Positions 24,358-34,828 of a DNA stretch of 64,000 nucleotides are shown piece after piece. Origin of the DNA: an uncultured Prevotellaceae bacterium (GTDB taxonomy: Bacteria; Bacteroidota; Bacteroidia; Bacteroidales; Muribaculaceae). Position 1 is the stretch's first letter; each line of letters starts with the position of its first letter. The DNA is taken from positions 61,130-125,129 of the forward strand of contig ONGE01000009.1 of the NCBI GenBank assembly GCA_900317325.1. Direction: 5' to 3'. Made by a program: the position numbers and the translations under genes. The notes under the pieces were generated by a model that had not been told where the DNA came from, did not search any database, and worked only from the letters and a program-made list of their open reading frames with translations.

Positions 24358-24480
24358 GCTTATAGTTTTCCTTATATAATAATGTAAAGTGTTGTTTTAT
24401 TGGTTTCAGGGGGATAAAAGAAGTGCCGGGGCGTGGTTGCCTCGGCACTTGCTATTGTTGACTGATGTGTTGTCGTGGGA

Positions 24481-26277
24481 TTACTCGTCGTCGCGACGGT
24501 CGTCACGGCGGGGACGGCGCGGGCCGTTGGGACGGGGACCGCGGTTGCCACCCATGGGGCGGTTGCCGCCACCGTTGCCACCCTGACGGGGACCACGGTT
24601 GCCACCGTAACCATTGCCACCCTGACGGGGACCGCGGTTGCCACCCTGGCGACGCTCGTCATAACCCTCGGGCTTGTCCTGCAGGGCGCGCATCGACAGG
24701 CGGAACTTGCCGGTCTTCTTGTCAATCTCGATGAGCTTGACGGTAACCTCGTCGCCCTCGTGCAGGCCAGCGGCCTCCATGTTCTCGAGGCGGTCCCAAC
24801 TGATTTCGCTGATGTGCAGCAGACCGTCACGGCCAGGCATGAACTCAACGAAGGCACCGAACTCGAGGATGCTGACCACCTTACCGGTGTAAATCTGACC
24901 CTCCTCGGGGACTGCGGTGATGGCCTTGATGCGGGCCACGGCAGCCTCGATACTCTCCTTGTTGGCGGCAGCGATCTCGACGATTCCCTTGCCGTCAACC
25001 TCCTCGATGCTGATGGTGGTACCGGTCTCTTCCTGCAGACCCTGTATAACCTCACCACCCTTACCGATAACGGCACCGATGAATTCCTTGTCGATGACCA
25101 TGGTGACGATGCGGGGAACGTGGGGCTTGTAGTCGGCACGAGCCTCGGGAATGGCCTCGTTGATGAGGTTGAGGATGTGGAGACGGCCTTCCTTGGCCTG
25201 GTGCAGTGCCTGCTCGAGAATCTCGTAGGGCAGACCGTCGCACTTGATATCCATCTGAGTGGCGGTGATACCATCGACGGTACCCGTCACCTTGAAGTCC
25301 ATGTCACCCAGGTGATCCTCGTCGCCCAGGATGTCGCTCAGCACGGCGTGCTTCACGTTACCCTCGTCGGTGATCAGACCCATAGCGATACCTGCCACGG
25401 GCTTCTTGAGCTTGACACCGGCGTCGAGCAGTGCCATGCAGCCGGCGCACACGGTGGCCATCGACGACGAACCGTTACTGCTCAGGATATCGCTCACGAT
25501 GCGGATGCAGTAGGGGTTGTCCTCGGGGATCATGCGCTTGAGGGCGCGGTGGGCCAGGTTGCCGTGGCCAATCTCGCGGCGGCTCACGCCACGGGGTGCG
25601 CGGGCCTCACCGGTCGAGAAGGCGGGGAAGTTGTAGTGCAACAGGAAGCGCTCGTTCTCGTGACGCAGCACGTCGTCGATGAGCTTCTCGTCGTCCTTGG
25701 TGCCCAGGGTCACGGTTGCCAGAGCCTGGGTCTCGCCACGCTTAAACAGGGCCGAGCCGTGGGGATAAGGCAGATAGTCGGGCTCGCACAGGATGGGACG
25801 GATCTCGTTGGTCTTGCGGCCGTCGAGGCGGATGTGCTCGTCGAGGATGCAACGGCGAACGGCGTCGCGCTGCACTTCCTCGTAGTAGCGCTTGATCATC
25901 GGTTCCTTCTCCTCACGCTCCTCCTCGGGGATGGTCTCCATGAAGTCGTCGTAGGCCTTCTGGAACGTCTCGTTGCGCCACTGCTTGTCGGCCTTGCCGG
26001 CCTGAGCCACAGCGTAGCACTTGGGATAGATCTCCTTGCGCACGCGCTCGTGGAGTTCCTCGTCGTCGGTCTCGTGGCAGTACTCGCGCTTGGCAACACC
26101 CAGCTCACGGGCCCACTCCTTCTGGATCAGGCACATGGGCTTGATTGCCTCATGAGCTGCCTTCAAGGCTGCAATCAGGTCATCCTCGCTCACTTCGTCC
26201 ATTTCGCCCTCGACCATCATAATATTATCGTAAGTCGCACCTACCATCAATTCCATGTCAGCTTTCAAAGGGCACAT
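24481..26277 (-). CDS. pnp: Polynucleotide phosphorylase, C-terminal part (frame-disrupted)
   Basis: 598 residues containing the end of the first RNase PH domain, the second RNase PH domain (e.g. [18 protein letters not shown]...[16 protein letters not shown]), a KH domain ([19 protein letters not shown]), an S1 domain ([23 protein letters not shown]) and a Gly/Arg-rich tail (repeats of RGPRQGGN). PNPase degrades RNA 3'-5' using phosphate. The frame opens at [13 protein letters not shown] and overlaps the end of the N-terminal frame by 20 bp. The segment expected between SDVPF and KADM (about 27 residues) is missing, so the gene is split by a deletion not divisible by three. Either a true pseudogene or a sequencing/assembly error. 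Confidence 0.85.
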   Translation of the reverse strand: MCPLKADMELMVGATYDNIMMVEGEMDEVSEDDLIAALKAAHEAIKPMCLIQKEWARELGVAKREYCHETDDEELHERVRKEIYPKCYAVAQAGKADKQWRNETFQKAYDDFMETIPEEEREEKEPMIKRYYEEVQRDAVRRCILDEHIRLDGRKTNEIRPILCEPDYLPYPHGSALFKRGETQALATVTLGTKDDEKLIDDVLRHENERFLLHYNFPAFSTGEARAPRGVSRREIGHGNLAHRALKRMIPEDNPYCIRIVSDILSSNGSSSMATVCAGCMALLDAGVKLKKPVAGIAMGLITDEGNVKHAVLSDILGDEDHLGDMDFKVTGTVDGITATQMDIKCDGLPYEILEQALHQAKEGRLHILNLINEAIPEARADYKPHVPRIVTMVIDKEFIGAVIGKGGEVIQGLQEETGTTISIEEVDGKGIVEIAAANKESIEAAVARIKAITAVPEEGQIYTGKVVSILEFGAFVEFMPGRDGLLHISEISWDRLENMEAAGLHEGDEVTVKLIEIDKKTGKFRLSMRALQDKPEGYDERRQGGNRGPRQGGNGYGGNRGPRQGGNGGGNRPMGGNRGPRPNGPRRPRRDDRRDDE

Positions 26278-26701
26278 CGCTCACTGCGATGGCTGCCGAT
26301 GCGGCAAGACCTGCCAGGGCATCGGGAGCGTCAACGCCGTCGCTCGAGAACATCAAGATGTGAACGATGGTGTTGGCATGATAATTAGAGGGGAACAGCG
26401 GCCTGAGCACGCGGTCCACCAGGCGGGCAGTGAGAATCTCGTAGTCGCTGGCGCGGCCCTCGCGACGGGTGAAACCGCCGGGGAAACGGCCATAGGCCGA
26501 GAATTTCTCCTTGTATTCAACAGTAAGGGGCATGAAGTCCACGCCCTCGTCGGCCTCCTTGGCCGAGCATACGGTGGCCAACAACATCGTGTTGTTGAAC
26601 CTCAATTCAACAGCTCCATCGGCTTGCTCAGCAAGCTTTCCAGTCTGCAGAGTGATTTCACGTCCATCACTCAGTACGATGGTTTTAGTAGTAGGTGTCA
26701 T
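26258..26701 (-). CDS. pnp: Polynucleotide phosphorylase, N-terminal fragment
   Basis: 147 residues: the start of the first RNase PH domain, with the conserved blocks [28 protein letters not shown] and [13 protein letters not shown]. It ends at a premature TGA just after SDVPF, where homologues continue with an NGPISEV-type segment. Together with 24481-26277 it makes one broken pnp gene. The -7 box is at 26736-26743. Confidence 0.8.
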   Translation of the reverse strand: MTPTTKTIVLSDGREITLQTGKLAEQADGAVELRFNNTMLLATVCSAKEADEGVDFMPLTVEYKEKFSAYGRFPGGFTRREGRASDYEILTARLVDRVLRPLFPSNYHANTIVHILMFSSDGVDAPDALAGLAASAAIAVSDVPFES

Positions 26702-26735
26702 AAAAAATTACGATTATCTAATGTAAAAAATCGCG

Positions 26736-26743
26736 CAAAGGTA
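26736..26743 (-). promoter_or_regulatory. -7 box TACCTTTG for pnp
   Basis: Minus-strand TACCTTTG 35 bp before the pnp ATG at 26701. The remaining ~400 bp to the next promoter (26744-27142) holds no gene or repeat I can support. Confidence 0.55.
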
Positions 26744-27142
26744 CAAAATATTTTCCACATAACCGCCATTAAATCCGCAATTTAACGACAAATCCACATA
26801 TTTAAAAAAAATAAGAAGAATCAGGAGAAATGCAAGGCACTCATTGACAACGAATTAGCCTATAGCCATTCATCTGCCTTCACCGCACCATGGCCAGAGG
26901 CCAAGCCGCTTTTCAAACAACCAGGACACCGCTTTAACAGCAGAAACACCCTTTTCTCGGAGGCATCCGCCTTTGAAGCCCGCCGGTCAAGTTTCCGAAT
27001 CGATGTTGCCAGGATGAGTGCTCACGACTGTTGTTGAGAGGAGCACCCGACGATGGCCCCTCGATGCCTGATATAACGTGATTGCAGGGCCAGGATTGGG
27101 TGAATAAAACTGCACATTGTTTCCTGTTAACCAAAAAAGTGT

Positions 27143-27150
27143 TACCTTTG
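27143..27150 (+). promoter_or_regulatory. -7 box TACCTTTG for the M16 peptidase
   Basis: TACCTTTG 52 bp before ATG 27202; it also argues against translation from the upstream in-frame ATG at 27082. Confidence 0.6.
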
Positions 27151-27201
27151 CCGCCAACTATTATTAATACAACACTTAATACAATTAAAAATCAAGTGAG
27201 A

Positions 27202-30105
27202 ATGAAAAAGTTTTTCATGTTGATGCTGGCCTGCCTGGTCTTCATGGGCATGGCCGCACAAAAGCCTGTTGCCACGACGGTCCCCGGTGACCCCATGGCC
27301 ACACAATGCTACACGCTGAGCAATGGCCTCAAGGTTTTCTTGAGCGTCAATCACCAGAGCCCGCGCATCTCGGCCCACATCGCCGTGCGCACCGGTTCAC
27401 GTAACGACCCCGCCGAGACCACCGGTCTGGCACACTACCTGGAGCACCTGATGTTCAAGGGCACCCAGCAGTATGGCACGAGCAACTATGCCGCCGAGAA
27501 GGCGCTGCTCGACACCATCGAGGCCCGCTACGAGCAGTATCGCCTCGTGAAGGACCCCGAGCGTCGCCGCGTGCTGTATCACGAGATCGACAGCATCTCG
27601 CAGCTGGCAGCCAAGTACAACATCCCCAACGAGTATGACAAGCTGATGGCCGGCATCGGCGGTCAGGGCACCAACGCCTACACCAGCACCGACGTCACCT
27701 GCTATACCGAGGACATCCCCGCCAACGAGGTGGACCGCTGGGCTCGCATCCAGAGCGACCGCTTCCAGAACATGGTCATCCGCGGTTTCCACACCGAGCT
27801 CGAGGCCGTGTATGAGGAGTACAACATCGGCATCGCCCAGGACCAGCGCAAGCTGTTCGAGGCCATGAGCGCCAAGTTGTTCCCCACCCACCCCTATGGC
27901 ACCCAGACGACCATCGGTACCCAGGAGCACCTGAAGAACCCGTCGATCACCAACATCAAGAACTACTTCCACAATTACTACTGCCCGAACAACGTGGCCA
28001 TCTGTATGGCCGGTGACTTTGACCCCGATGAGGTGATCACCATCCTGGAGCGCCACTTCGGCAGCTGGAAGCCCAACTACAACATGACGCGTCCCGAGTT
28101 CGCCGCCCTGAAGCCCATCACGGCCCCCGTTGACACCACCGTCATCGGTCAAGAGGCCGAGTTCGTTGCCCTGGGCTGGCGTTTCGGCGCCGGCAACTCG
28201 CTGGAGAACGACACCCTGGACGTCATCTCGGAGATGCTCTCCAACGGCACTGCCGGTCTGATTGACCTGAACCTGAACCAGCCCATGAAGGTGATGGGCG
28301 CCGGTGCCTACTGCGACCCGATGACCGACTACTCGATGCTCATGCTCCTGGGCTATCCCAACGAGGGACAGACCCTGGAAGAGGTGCGCGAGTTGCTGCT
28401 CGGCGAGCTGGCCAAGCTGCGTGCCGGAGACTTTGACAACGACCTGCTGGAGAGCGTGGTCAACAACAACAAGCTGAACTACCTGCGCGCCCTCGACAAC
28501 AACAGCGCCCGCACCCGTCAGCTGGTCAATGCCTTCATCAACCATGTGGACTGGGCCCAGGAAGTGGGCAAGCTCGACCGCATGGCCGGCATGACCAAGC
28601 AGCAGATTGTGGACTTTGCCAACCGTCACCTGAATGACAATAACTTTGTGTGCGTGTACAAGCGCATGGGCGTTGACACCACCGAGAAGAAGATCGACAA
28701 GCCCACCATCACCCCCATCCCCACCAACCGTGACATGCAGAGCGACTTCGTTCGCAACATCCTGAGCGAAATCGTCGAGCCCATCCAGCCGCAGTTTGTG
28801 GACTACAGCAAGGAGATGACCGTGGGCCAGACCAGCAAGAAGCTGCCGCTGCTCTACAAGCACAACGACCTGGACGACCTGTTCTCGTTGACCTACAAGT
28901 ATGACTTCGGCAACACGGCCGACAACCGCTATGAGACCGCACTGGACTATCTGGAGTACCTCGGCACCAAGAAGCTGAACGCCACCGAGTTCAAGCAGCG
29001 CTTGTACAAGCTGGCCTGCAACATCCGCACCAATGTGGGCGAGAACGAGATTTACCTGACCCTGAGCGGCCTGAGCGAGAACATGCCCGAGGCCATCAAG
29101 CTCGCCGAGGACCTGATGCAGAATGCCCAGGTTGACCAGGAGGCTTACAACAGCATGGTTGACCTCATCCTCAAGAGCCGCAACGATGCCAAGAGCAGCC
29201 AGGACGAGTGCTTCAACCGCCTAAACGAATACGGCATGTACGGTCCCCGCAACGCCTACACCGACATCATGAGCGCAACGCAACTGCGTCAAACCAATCC
29301 CGCCGAGTTGCTCAACCTCGTGAAGGGCCTGCGCGACATGCAGCACACCATCGTTTATTACGGTCCCATGACCCAGAAGGAACTTGACAAGTGCCTCAAG
29401 AAGGTTCACAAGACCAAGAAGAACCTGGCCGCCGTTCCCGTCGGCACTCCCTACATGGAGCAGACCACCCCGGCCACCGAAATCATGATTGCGCCCTATG
29501 ATGCCAAGAACATCTACATGGTGCAGTACCACAACGAGAACACCAAGTGGTCTCCCGACCATGCTGCCGTGATCAACATGTTCAACGAGTACTTCGGTGG
29601 TGGCATGAACGGCATCGTATTCCAGGAGCTGCGTGAGGCCCGTGGTCTCGCCTACTCGGCTGCCGCCTACTACCGTCAGCCCAGCCGCCTGAACCATCCC
29701 GAGTATGCCATGACCTATATCATCACCCAGAACGACAAGATGATGGACTGCGTCAACGAGTTCAACAAGATTGTGGGCACCATTCCCCAGAGCGAGGCCG
29801 CATTCGCCCTGGCCAAGGAGTCGCTCATGAAGAAACTCGCTTCTCGCCGCACCGTGCGTGGCGCCGTGCTCAACAGCTACATGAATGCCCAGCGCCTGGG
29901 TCTGAACTACGACATCAACAGCAAGGTGTTTGAGATGCTGCCCAGCCTCAAGCTGAACGACATCGTGAAGTTCGAGCAGAACTCGATGGCCAACAAGCCC
30001 TATCGCTACCTGATCCTGGGTGACGAGAGCCAGCTCGACATGAAGGCCCTGGAGAAGATCGGCCCGGTTCGCCGCGTGACGCTCGAGGAGATATTTGGCT
30101 ATTAA
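27202..30105 (+). CDS. Secreted M16 family zinc peptidase, double-domain
   Basis: 967 residues from ATG 27202 (MKKFFMLMLACLVFMGMA is a signal peptide); a frame from 27082 has no promoter and is rejected. The inverted zinc site HYLEH is at residues 78-82 (LAHYLEHLMFKGT), with the downstream acidic ligand expected in the LEAVYEEYNI block. A second M16 repeat covers about 520-960, including the Arg/Tyr substrate block RGLAYSAAAYY. M16 peptidases (pitrilysin/insulysin type) degrade peptides in the periplasm. Length and two-domain form match Bacteroidales homologues. Single gene with its own promoter and terminator. Confidence 0.9.
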   Translation: MKKFFMLMLACLVFMGMAAQKPVATTVPGDPMATQCYTLSNGLKVFLSVNHQSPRISAHIAVRTGSRNDPAETTGLAHYLEHLMFKGTQQYGTSNYAAEKALLDTIEARYEQYRLVKDPERRRVLYHEIDSISQLAAKYNIPNEYDKLMAGIGGQGTNAYTSTDVTCYTEDIPANEVDRWARIQSDRFQNMVIRGFHTELEAVYEEYNIGIAQDQRKLFEAMSAKLFPTHPYGTQTTIGTQEHLKNPSITNIKNYFHNYYCPNNVAICMAGDFDPDEVITILERHFGSWKPNYNMTRPEFAALKPITAPVDTTVIGQEAEFVALGWRFGAGNSLENDTLDVISEMLSNGTAGLIDLNLNQPMKVMGAGAYCDPMTDYSMLMLLGYPNEGQTLEEVRELLLGELAKLRAGDFDNDLLESVVNNNKLNYLRALDNNSARTRQLVNAFINHVDWAQEVGKLDRMAGMTKQQIVDFANRHLNDNNFVCVYKRMGVDTTEKKIDKPTITPIPTNRDMQSDFVRNILSEIVEPIQPQFVDYSKEMTVGQTSKKLPLLYKHNDLDDLFSLTYKYDFGNTADNRYETALDYLEYLGTKKLNATEFKQRLYKLACNIRTNVGENEIYLTLSGLSENMPEAIKLAEDLMQNAQVDQEAYNSMVDLILKSRNDAKSSQDECFNRLNEYGMYGPRNAYTDIMSATQLRQTNPAELLNLVKGLRDMQHTIVYYGPMTQKELDKCLKKVHKTKKNLAAVPVGTPYMEQTTPATEIMIAPYDAKNIYMVQYHNENTKWSPDHAAVINMFNEYFGGGMNGIVFQELREARGLAYSAAAYYRQPSRLNHPEYAMTYIITQNDKMMDCVNEFNKIVGTIPQSEAAFALAKESLMKKLASRRTVRGAVLNSYMNAQRLGLNYDINSKVFEMLPSLKLNDIVKFEQNSMANKPYRYLILGDESQLDMKALEKIGPVRRVTLEEIFGY

Positions 30106-30106
30106 T

Positions 30107-30148
30107 CAGTTAACAGTTATTAGTTAACAGATAACAATTAACAGTTAT
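30107..30148 (+). repeat. 7-bp array CAGTTAA type
   Basis: Six consecutive 7-mers (CAGTTAA, CAGTTAT, TAGTTAA, CAGATAA, CAATTAA, CAGTTAT) start directly after the M16 stop codon and end at the terminator stem. Confidence 0.85.
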
Positions 30149-30149
30149 A

Positions 30150-30189
30150 GGGTCCTTAAGGTCGATGATGACTTTAAGGACCCTTTTTT
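30150..30189 (+). terminator. Terminator of the M16 peptidase gene
   Basis: Perfect 10-bp stem GGGTCCTTAA / TTAAGGACCC (30150-30159, 30174-30183) followed by TTTTTT. Confidence 0.85.
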
Positions 30190-30242
30190 GCATAATCACC
30201 CCAAAAACCATGACTGAAAACCTATAACTGAAAACTTTTTAC

Positions 30243-30250
30243 TATCTTTG
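30243..30250 (+). promoter_or_regulatory. -7 box TATCTTTG for typA
   Basis: TATCTTTG 23 bp before the typA ATG. Confidence 0.6.
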
Positions 30251-30272
30251 CAGTCAAATTTTAGAAAGCATT

Positions 30273-32090
30273 ATGCAGAACATTCGCAACGTGGCCATCA
30301 TCGCGCATGTCGATCATGGCAAAACCACTCTGGTAGACAAGATGTTAGCGGCAGGAAACCTGTTCCGCGACAACCAAAATATGGGTACGCAGATCCTCGA
30401 CAGCAACGACCTGGAACGTGAACGAGGCATCACCATCTTGTCAAAAAACGTGTCCATTTCCTACAATGGCTACAAGATCAACATCATCGACACCCCGGGG
30501 CATAGCGACTTCGGCGGCGAGGTGGAGCGCGTGCTCAACATGGCCGACGGTTGCCTGCTGCTGGTTGATGCCTTTGAGGGCCCGATGCCCCAAACGCGTT
30601 TTGTGCTGCAAAAGGCTCTGCAACTGGGTCTCAAGCCCATCGTTGTCATCAACAAGGTGGACAAGCCCAACTGCCGTCCCGACGAGGTTCAGGAGATGGT
30701 CTTCGACCTGATGTGCAACCTCGATGCCAGCGAGGACCAGCTCGACTTCCCGACAATCTTCGGCTCGGCCAAGGAAGGCTGGATGAGCGAGGACTGGCAG
30801 AAGCCCACCGACAATATCACCGCCGTGCTCGATGCCATCATCAAGTATATCCCCGAGCCCGAGATGCTCGAGGGTGATGCCCAGATGCTCATCACGTCGC
30901 TGGACTACAGCAGCTACGTGGGACGCATCGCCGTGGGCCGTGTGCACCGCGGCACGCTCAAGGACGGCATGGAAGTCGCCCTGTGCAAGCGCGACGGCGA
31001 GGTGGTGAAACAGAAGATCAAGGAGCTGCGCACCTTCGAGGGCATGGGACAGAAACATGTCGAGAGCGTGAGCAGCGGCGATATCTGCGCCATCATCGGC
31101 CTGGAAGGCTTCGAGATCGGCGACACCGTCACCCTGCCCACCAACCCCGAGGCGCTGCCCCGCATCGCGATCGACGAGCCCACGATGTCGATGCGCTTCT
31201 GCATCAACGACTCGCCCTTCTTCGGCAAAGACGGCAAGTATGTGACCTCGCGCCACATCTGGGAACGCCTGCAGCGCGAGCTGGACAAGAACCTGGCCTT
31301 GCGTGTCGAGCGCACCGAGGGCGAGGATGCCTGGAACGTGTTCGGTCGCGGCGTGCTACACCTGTCGGTGCTCATCGAGGAGATGCGCCGCGAGGGCTAT
31401 GAGCTCCAGGTGGGCCAGCCTCAGGTCATCATCAAGACCATCGACGGCGTGAAGTGCGAGCCCATCGAGGAGCTGAGCATCAACGTGCCCGAGGAGTATT
31501 CCAGCAAGATGATCGACATGGTTACCCGCCGCAAGGGCGAGATGACCATGATGGAGACCCAGAACGACCGCATCCACCTCGAGTTCAAGATTCCGTCACG
31601 CGGCATCATCGGCCTGCGCACCAATGTGCTCACCGCCAGTGCCGGCGAGGCCATCATGTCGCACCGCTTCCTGGACTATGAGCCGTGGAAGGGCGAAATC
31701 GCCCGCCGCACCAACGGTTCACTGGTAGCCATGGAGGGCGGCACGGCCTACGCCTATGCCATCGACAAGCTGCAAGACCGTGGCCGCTTCTTCATCTTCC
31801 CCCAGGAGGATGTGTATGGCGGACAGGTCGTGGGCGAGCACACCAAGGAGAAAGACCTGGTCATCAACGTGACCAAATCCAAGAAGCTGACCAACATGCG
31901 CGCCAGCGGTGCCGACGATAAGGTGAAAATCGTTCCGCCCATCGTGTTCAGCCTCGAGGAAGCCCTGGAATACATCAAGGCCGACGAGTATGTGGAAATC
32001 ACTCCCAACCACATACGCATGCGCAAAATCGTCCTCGACGAGCTCGAGCGCAAGCGCATCGCCAAGGCCAACGGTCAGGACGAGGATTGA
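30273..32090 (+). CDS. typA: Ribosome-associated GTPase TypA/BipA
   Basis: 605 residues, the normal length. G1 AHVDHGKTT at about 11-19, switch [17 protein letters not shown] near 73-87, NKVD near 127-130, then EF-Tu-like domain II, EF-G-like domains III and V and the TypA C-terminal domain ([14 protein letters not shown]...). TypA binds the 70S ribosome and is needed for stress, cold adaptation and ribosome assembly. Single gene with promoter and terminator. Confidence 0.96.
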   Translation: MQNIRNVAIIAHVDHGKTTLVDKMLAAGNLFRDNQNMGTQILDSNDLERERGITILSKNVSISYNGYKINIIDTPGHSDFGGEVERVLNMADGCLLLVDAFEGPMPQTRFVLQKALQLGLKPIVVINKVDKPNCRPDEVQEMVFDLMCNLDASEDQLDFPTIFGSAKEGWMSEDWQKPTDNITAVLDAIIKYIPEPEMLEGDAQMLITSLDYSSYVGRIAVGRVHRGTLKDGMEVALCKRDGEVVKQKIKELRTFEGMGQKHVESVSSGDICAIIGLEGFEIGDTVTLPTNPEALPRIAIDEPTMSMRFCINDSPFFGKDGKYVTSRHIWERLQRELDKNLALRVERTEGEDAWNVFGRGVLHLSVLIEEMRREGYELQVGQPQVIIKTIDGVKCEPIEELSINVPEEYSSKMIDMVTRRKGEMTMMETQNDRIHLEFKIPSRGIIGLRTNVLTASAGEAIMSHRFLDYEPWKGEIARRTNGSLVAMEGGTAYAYAIDKLQDRGRFFIFPQEDVYGGQVVGEHTKEKDLVINVTKSKKLTNMRASGADDKVKIVPPIVFSLEEALEYIKADEYVEITPNHIRMRKIVLDELERKRIAKANGQDED

Positions 32091-32122
32091 CACCACATCC
32101 CCGGTCGCAAGAGAAACATTTA

Positions 32123-32155
32123 TAGGGTCGTTCATACAGACGGCCCTATTTTTTA
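32123..32155 (+). terminator. Terminator of typA
   Basis: Stem TAGGGTCGT / ACGGCCCTA (one G-U pair), loop TCATACAG, followed by seven T. Confidence 0.8.
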
Positions 32156-32210
32156 TTTACATTGTATATTTTTAGTACCAAAACACATAATATAATTAAC
32201 CAAAAATTTA

Positions 32211-32218
32211 TACCTTTG
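32211..32218 (+). promoter_or_regulatory. -7 box TACCTTTG of the six-gene NRPS operon
   Basis: TACCTTTG 53 bp before ATG 32272. No other clear -7 box is seen before the NRPS, MATE or PPTase genes, so this may drive the whole run to 45424. Confidence 0.55.
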
Positions 32219-32271
32219 CACAATCGATGAATAACAGCCTACAACGTTGAATATCTATTCAATACCCAATC

Positions 32272-34485
32272 ATGACGTTCAAGCAACTGTTTAACAAATT
32301 CAAGAGGAGCCATTACCGCAAGTCCATATCGGCCATTGCCCTCATCCTGCTTGCTGGTGCACTTATAGAACTCATTTCGCTGGTCCAGTACAATTATGCC
32401 CACAACATGGTTGAGGAGGGACTTGATAACCGCGCCGAGAATGAGATGACCTTGAAGGCGGTGGTTGTCAAGAGTATCCTCAAATCCCACGAGGAAATGG
32501 TACGCAACTATCTATGGCCCATTCAACACCAACTCAAGAAACCCGATGCCATACCCCGCATCCTCAAACGGCTCGTTTCGTCCAATAACGACGTGATGAC
32601 TTGTTTTACAGCGTTTACACCAGGATATTATCCCGACCGTTCACAGCTGTTCGAGCCAGTGGCCATTCGTCAGGGTGACAGTATCTATACCAAGCAAGTT
32701 GCCAGTGAGACGCATGACTACACGCAACGCGAGTTTTTCCAGAAAGCCGTCCTGAACAACAGTCCCTCCTGGAGCGATCCGTATCTGGATGAAGATGGTT
32801 GCGGCAAGGTCGTGACGACCTATGCCATGCCCCTCACAGACGAGCACGGCCAAACCGTTGGCACACTCGGCATCGACCTGTCGACCGAGGGCATCATCGA
32901 CACCCTGAACACCAGGCACAATTATCCCTCCACCTTTTTCCTGCTGCTCACCGAGGACGGGAGACTCATCTCCAAACCCGACAGCAGCCACACCCAGCAA
33001 AGTGATGTGGACGCTGTAGTGAAAATGATTAACGACAGCACCTGCAAGCGCGAGTCCAGCAGTTCGGGCCGCAGCAAGGTCATCACGTTCAAAGACAAGG
33101 AGAAGCGCACGGGATTTGCCTACCATGCCTTTATCAAAGGCCACCCCCACTGGCAGGTGGTGATGGTGTGCTATGACGACGAGGTTTACGGCAAGCTCAA
33201 TCATATGCGCCGCGTCATGCTGCTACTCATGCTCGGAGCATTCTCCCTGTTAGGATTCATTCTGTACCGCGTCCACCAATATGTGCAACGGTTGCATGAA
33301 TCCCGACTGAACAAGGAGCGCACCGACAGTGAGTTGCACATTGCCCAAAAGATTCAGACCGAGATGCTGCCCCACAGCGACATTACACGGCCCGACGTTG
33401 ACGTGAGCGGCAAACAGGTCTCGGCACTGGAAGTGGGTGGAGACTTGTATGACTATTTCATCCGTGACGAGAAGCTGTTCTTCTGCATCGGTGATGTGAG
33501 CGGCAAGGGCGTGCCGTCATCGCTGGTGATGGCGGTAGTACATTCCCTGTTCCGCAGTTTGTCCCGCAACGAGAGCAATCCCTCGCGCATCATGCATGCC
33601 ATCAACGAGGCAGCCTGTGAGGGTAACGAGGCCAATATGTTTGTCACCATGTTCATCGGTGTGCTCGACCTGCCCACGGGCCGCCTGCGCTACTGCAACG
33701 CCGGCCATGACGCACCGCTGATTATCGACAGTGAGGTAAGAGCCCTGCAAGTGAACGCCAACTTGCCCTTGGGCTTATTCAGCGACACCACCTACCTCCT
33801 GCAAGAGGAGCAACTGCCCCGTGAGGCGTCCTTGCTGCTCTATACCGACGGCTTGACCGAGATGGCTGACCCGAATCACAACCTGTATGGCCTGCAGCGC
33901 ATCATTGAAACGGCTCAGACCAACCTGGAACAAGGCAAGATTTCCCCGTCACAGCTGATGGGATCCCAGCATGAAGGAGCCGTACGTTTTGCCAATGGAG
34001 CACAACAGAGCGATGACTTGACCATGCTCTGTGTCCATTACCACCATCATGAAGAGCAGACCGTGCTCGACGAGACGATTACATTGAGCAATGATGTGCA
34101 ACAAGTACCCGAACTCAATAATTTTGTCAAATCGGTGTCTGAGCGATTAAACCTTGAGTCATCATTGTCGTCTCAACTGATGCTGGCTGTCGAGGAGGCC
34201 GTCGTCAATGTGATGAGCTATGCCTATCCCGTTGGCACACAAGGAGATGTCGCCATCACTGCCAAGGGCACCGATCATAGCATCAAGTTCGTCATCACCG
34301 ACGAGGGCAAGGCCTTTGACCCAACCATGAAGAGTGAAGCCGACACCACGCTCAGCGCCGAGGAGCGTCCCATCGGCGGGTTAGGCATCCTGCTCGTGCA
34401 GTCGCTGATGGACAGCGTCAACTATGAGCGCGTGAACGGCAAGAACGTGCTCACCATCACCAAGAATTACAGTAACAAGCAATGA
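32272..34485 (+). CDS. Membrane sensor with SpoIIE-type phosphatase and RsbW-like kinase domains
   Basis: 737 residues. TM1 lies near 18-40 and TM2 near 318-340, with a Cache-like sensor between them. A PP2C/SpoIIE phosphatase domain follows (about 360-595; metal-binding blocks VGGDLYDYF, IGDVSGKGVPSSLVM, LLLYTDGLTEM). The C-terminal HATPase anti-sigma kinase domain is 605-737 (N-box LAVEEAVVNVMSYAY; TDEGKAFDP; GGLGILLVQSLMD). Such proteins run partner switches: the phosphatase dephosphorylates and the kinase phosphorylates a STAS antagonist. The STAS partner is the next gene. That both opposing activities lie in one protein, ahead of an NRPS, suggests control of the pathway or of envelope stress; this is inferred. 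Confidence 0.85.
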   Translation: MTFKQLFNKFKRSHYRKSISAIALILLAGALIELISLVQYNYAHNMVEEGLDNRAENEMTLKAVVVKSILKSHEEMVRNYLWPIQHQLKKPDAIPRILKRLVSSNNDVMTCFTAFTPGYYPDRSQLFEPVAIRQGDSIYTKQVASETHDYTQREFFQKAVLNNSPSWSDPYLDEDGCGKVVTTYAMPLTDEHGQTVGTLGIDLSTEGIIDTLNTRHNYPSTFFLLLTEDGRLISKPDSSHTQQSDVDAVVKMINDSTCKRESSSSGRSKVITFKDKEKRTGFAYHAFIKGHPHWQVVMVCYDDEVYGKLNHMRRVMLLLMLGAFSLLGFILYRVHQYVQRLHESRLNKERTDSELHIAQKIQTEMLPHSDITRPDVDVSGKQVSALEVGGDLYDYFIRDEKLFFCIGDVSGKGVPSSLVMAVVHSLFRSLSRNESNPSRIMHAINEAACEGNEANMFVTMFIGVLDLPTGRLRYCNAGHDAPLIIDSEVRALQVNANLPLGLFSDTTYLLQEEQLPREASLLLYTDGLTEMADPNHNLYGLQRIIETAQTNLEQGKISPSQLMGSQHEGAVRFANGAQQSDDLTMLCVHYHHHEEQTVLDETITLSNDVQQVPELNNFVKSVSERLNLESSLSSQLMLAVEEAVVNVMSYAYPVGTQGDVAITAKGTDHSIKFVITDEGKAFDPTMKSEADTTLSAEERPIGGLGILLVQSLMDSVNYERVNGKNVLTITKNYSNKQ

Positions 34486-34512
34486 TATTAACCATTTAAA
34501 ACTATAAATAGA

Positions 34513-34815
34513 ATGAAAACTACAATTCAAGAATTAGACGAGAAAACGATGATCACGCTGATTGGCTCATTTGATACAGCAGCAGCCATTGAGGTAGATC
34601 AAACGCTGAAGCCTGTTACCGAAGCTATCAGCAAGGATGTGGTGTTTGAATGTAAAGAACTGGAGTACATCGCTTCTAGCGGCCTGCGCATCCTGCTCGA
34701 CGTGCTCAAGAAGGCCAAGGCCAAGGGCAAGACCGTCACGCTGCGCAATGTGAATGACGACATCAAGAATGTGTTCAAGATCACTGGGTTCATCAACTTG
34801 TTTGAGTTTGAGTAA
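34513..34815 (+). CDS. STAS-domain anti-sigma factor antagonist (RsbV/SpoIIAA-like)
   Basis: 100 residues, a single STAS domain. The phospho-acceptor block YIASSGLRILL places the regulatory serine at S55 or S56. It should be the substrate of the kinase and phosphatase domains of the preceding protein (27-bp gap). No separate anti-sigma or sigma gene is visible, so the downstream target is not known. Confidence 0.85.
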   Translation: MKTTIQELDEKTMITLIGSFDTAAAIEVDQTLKPVTEAISKDVVFECKELEYIASSGLRILLDVLKKAKAKGKTVTLRNVNDDIKNVFKITGFINLFEFE

Positions 34816-34828
34816 ACAACCCATAAAC

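Noticed and set aside
24475-26388. A 637-residue plus-strand frame across pnp
   Set aside because: Antisense shadow of PNPase domains; Val/Leu/Asp-rich translation with no recognisable domain.
27397-28863. A 488-residue minus-strand frame in the M16 gene
   Set aside because: Antisense shadow of a well-supported peptidase.
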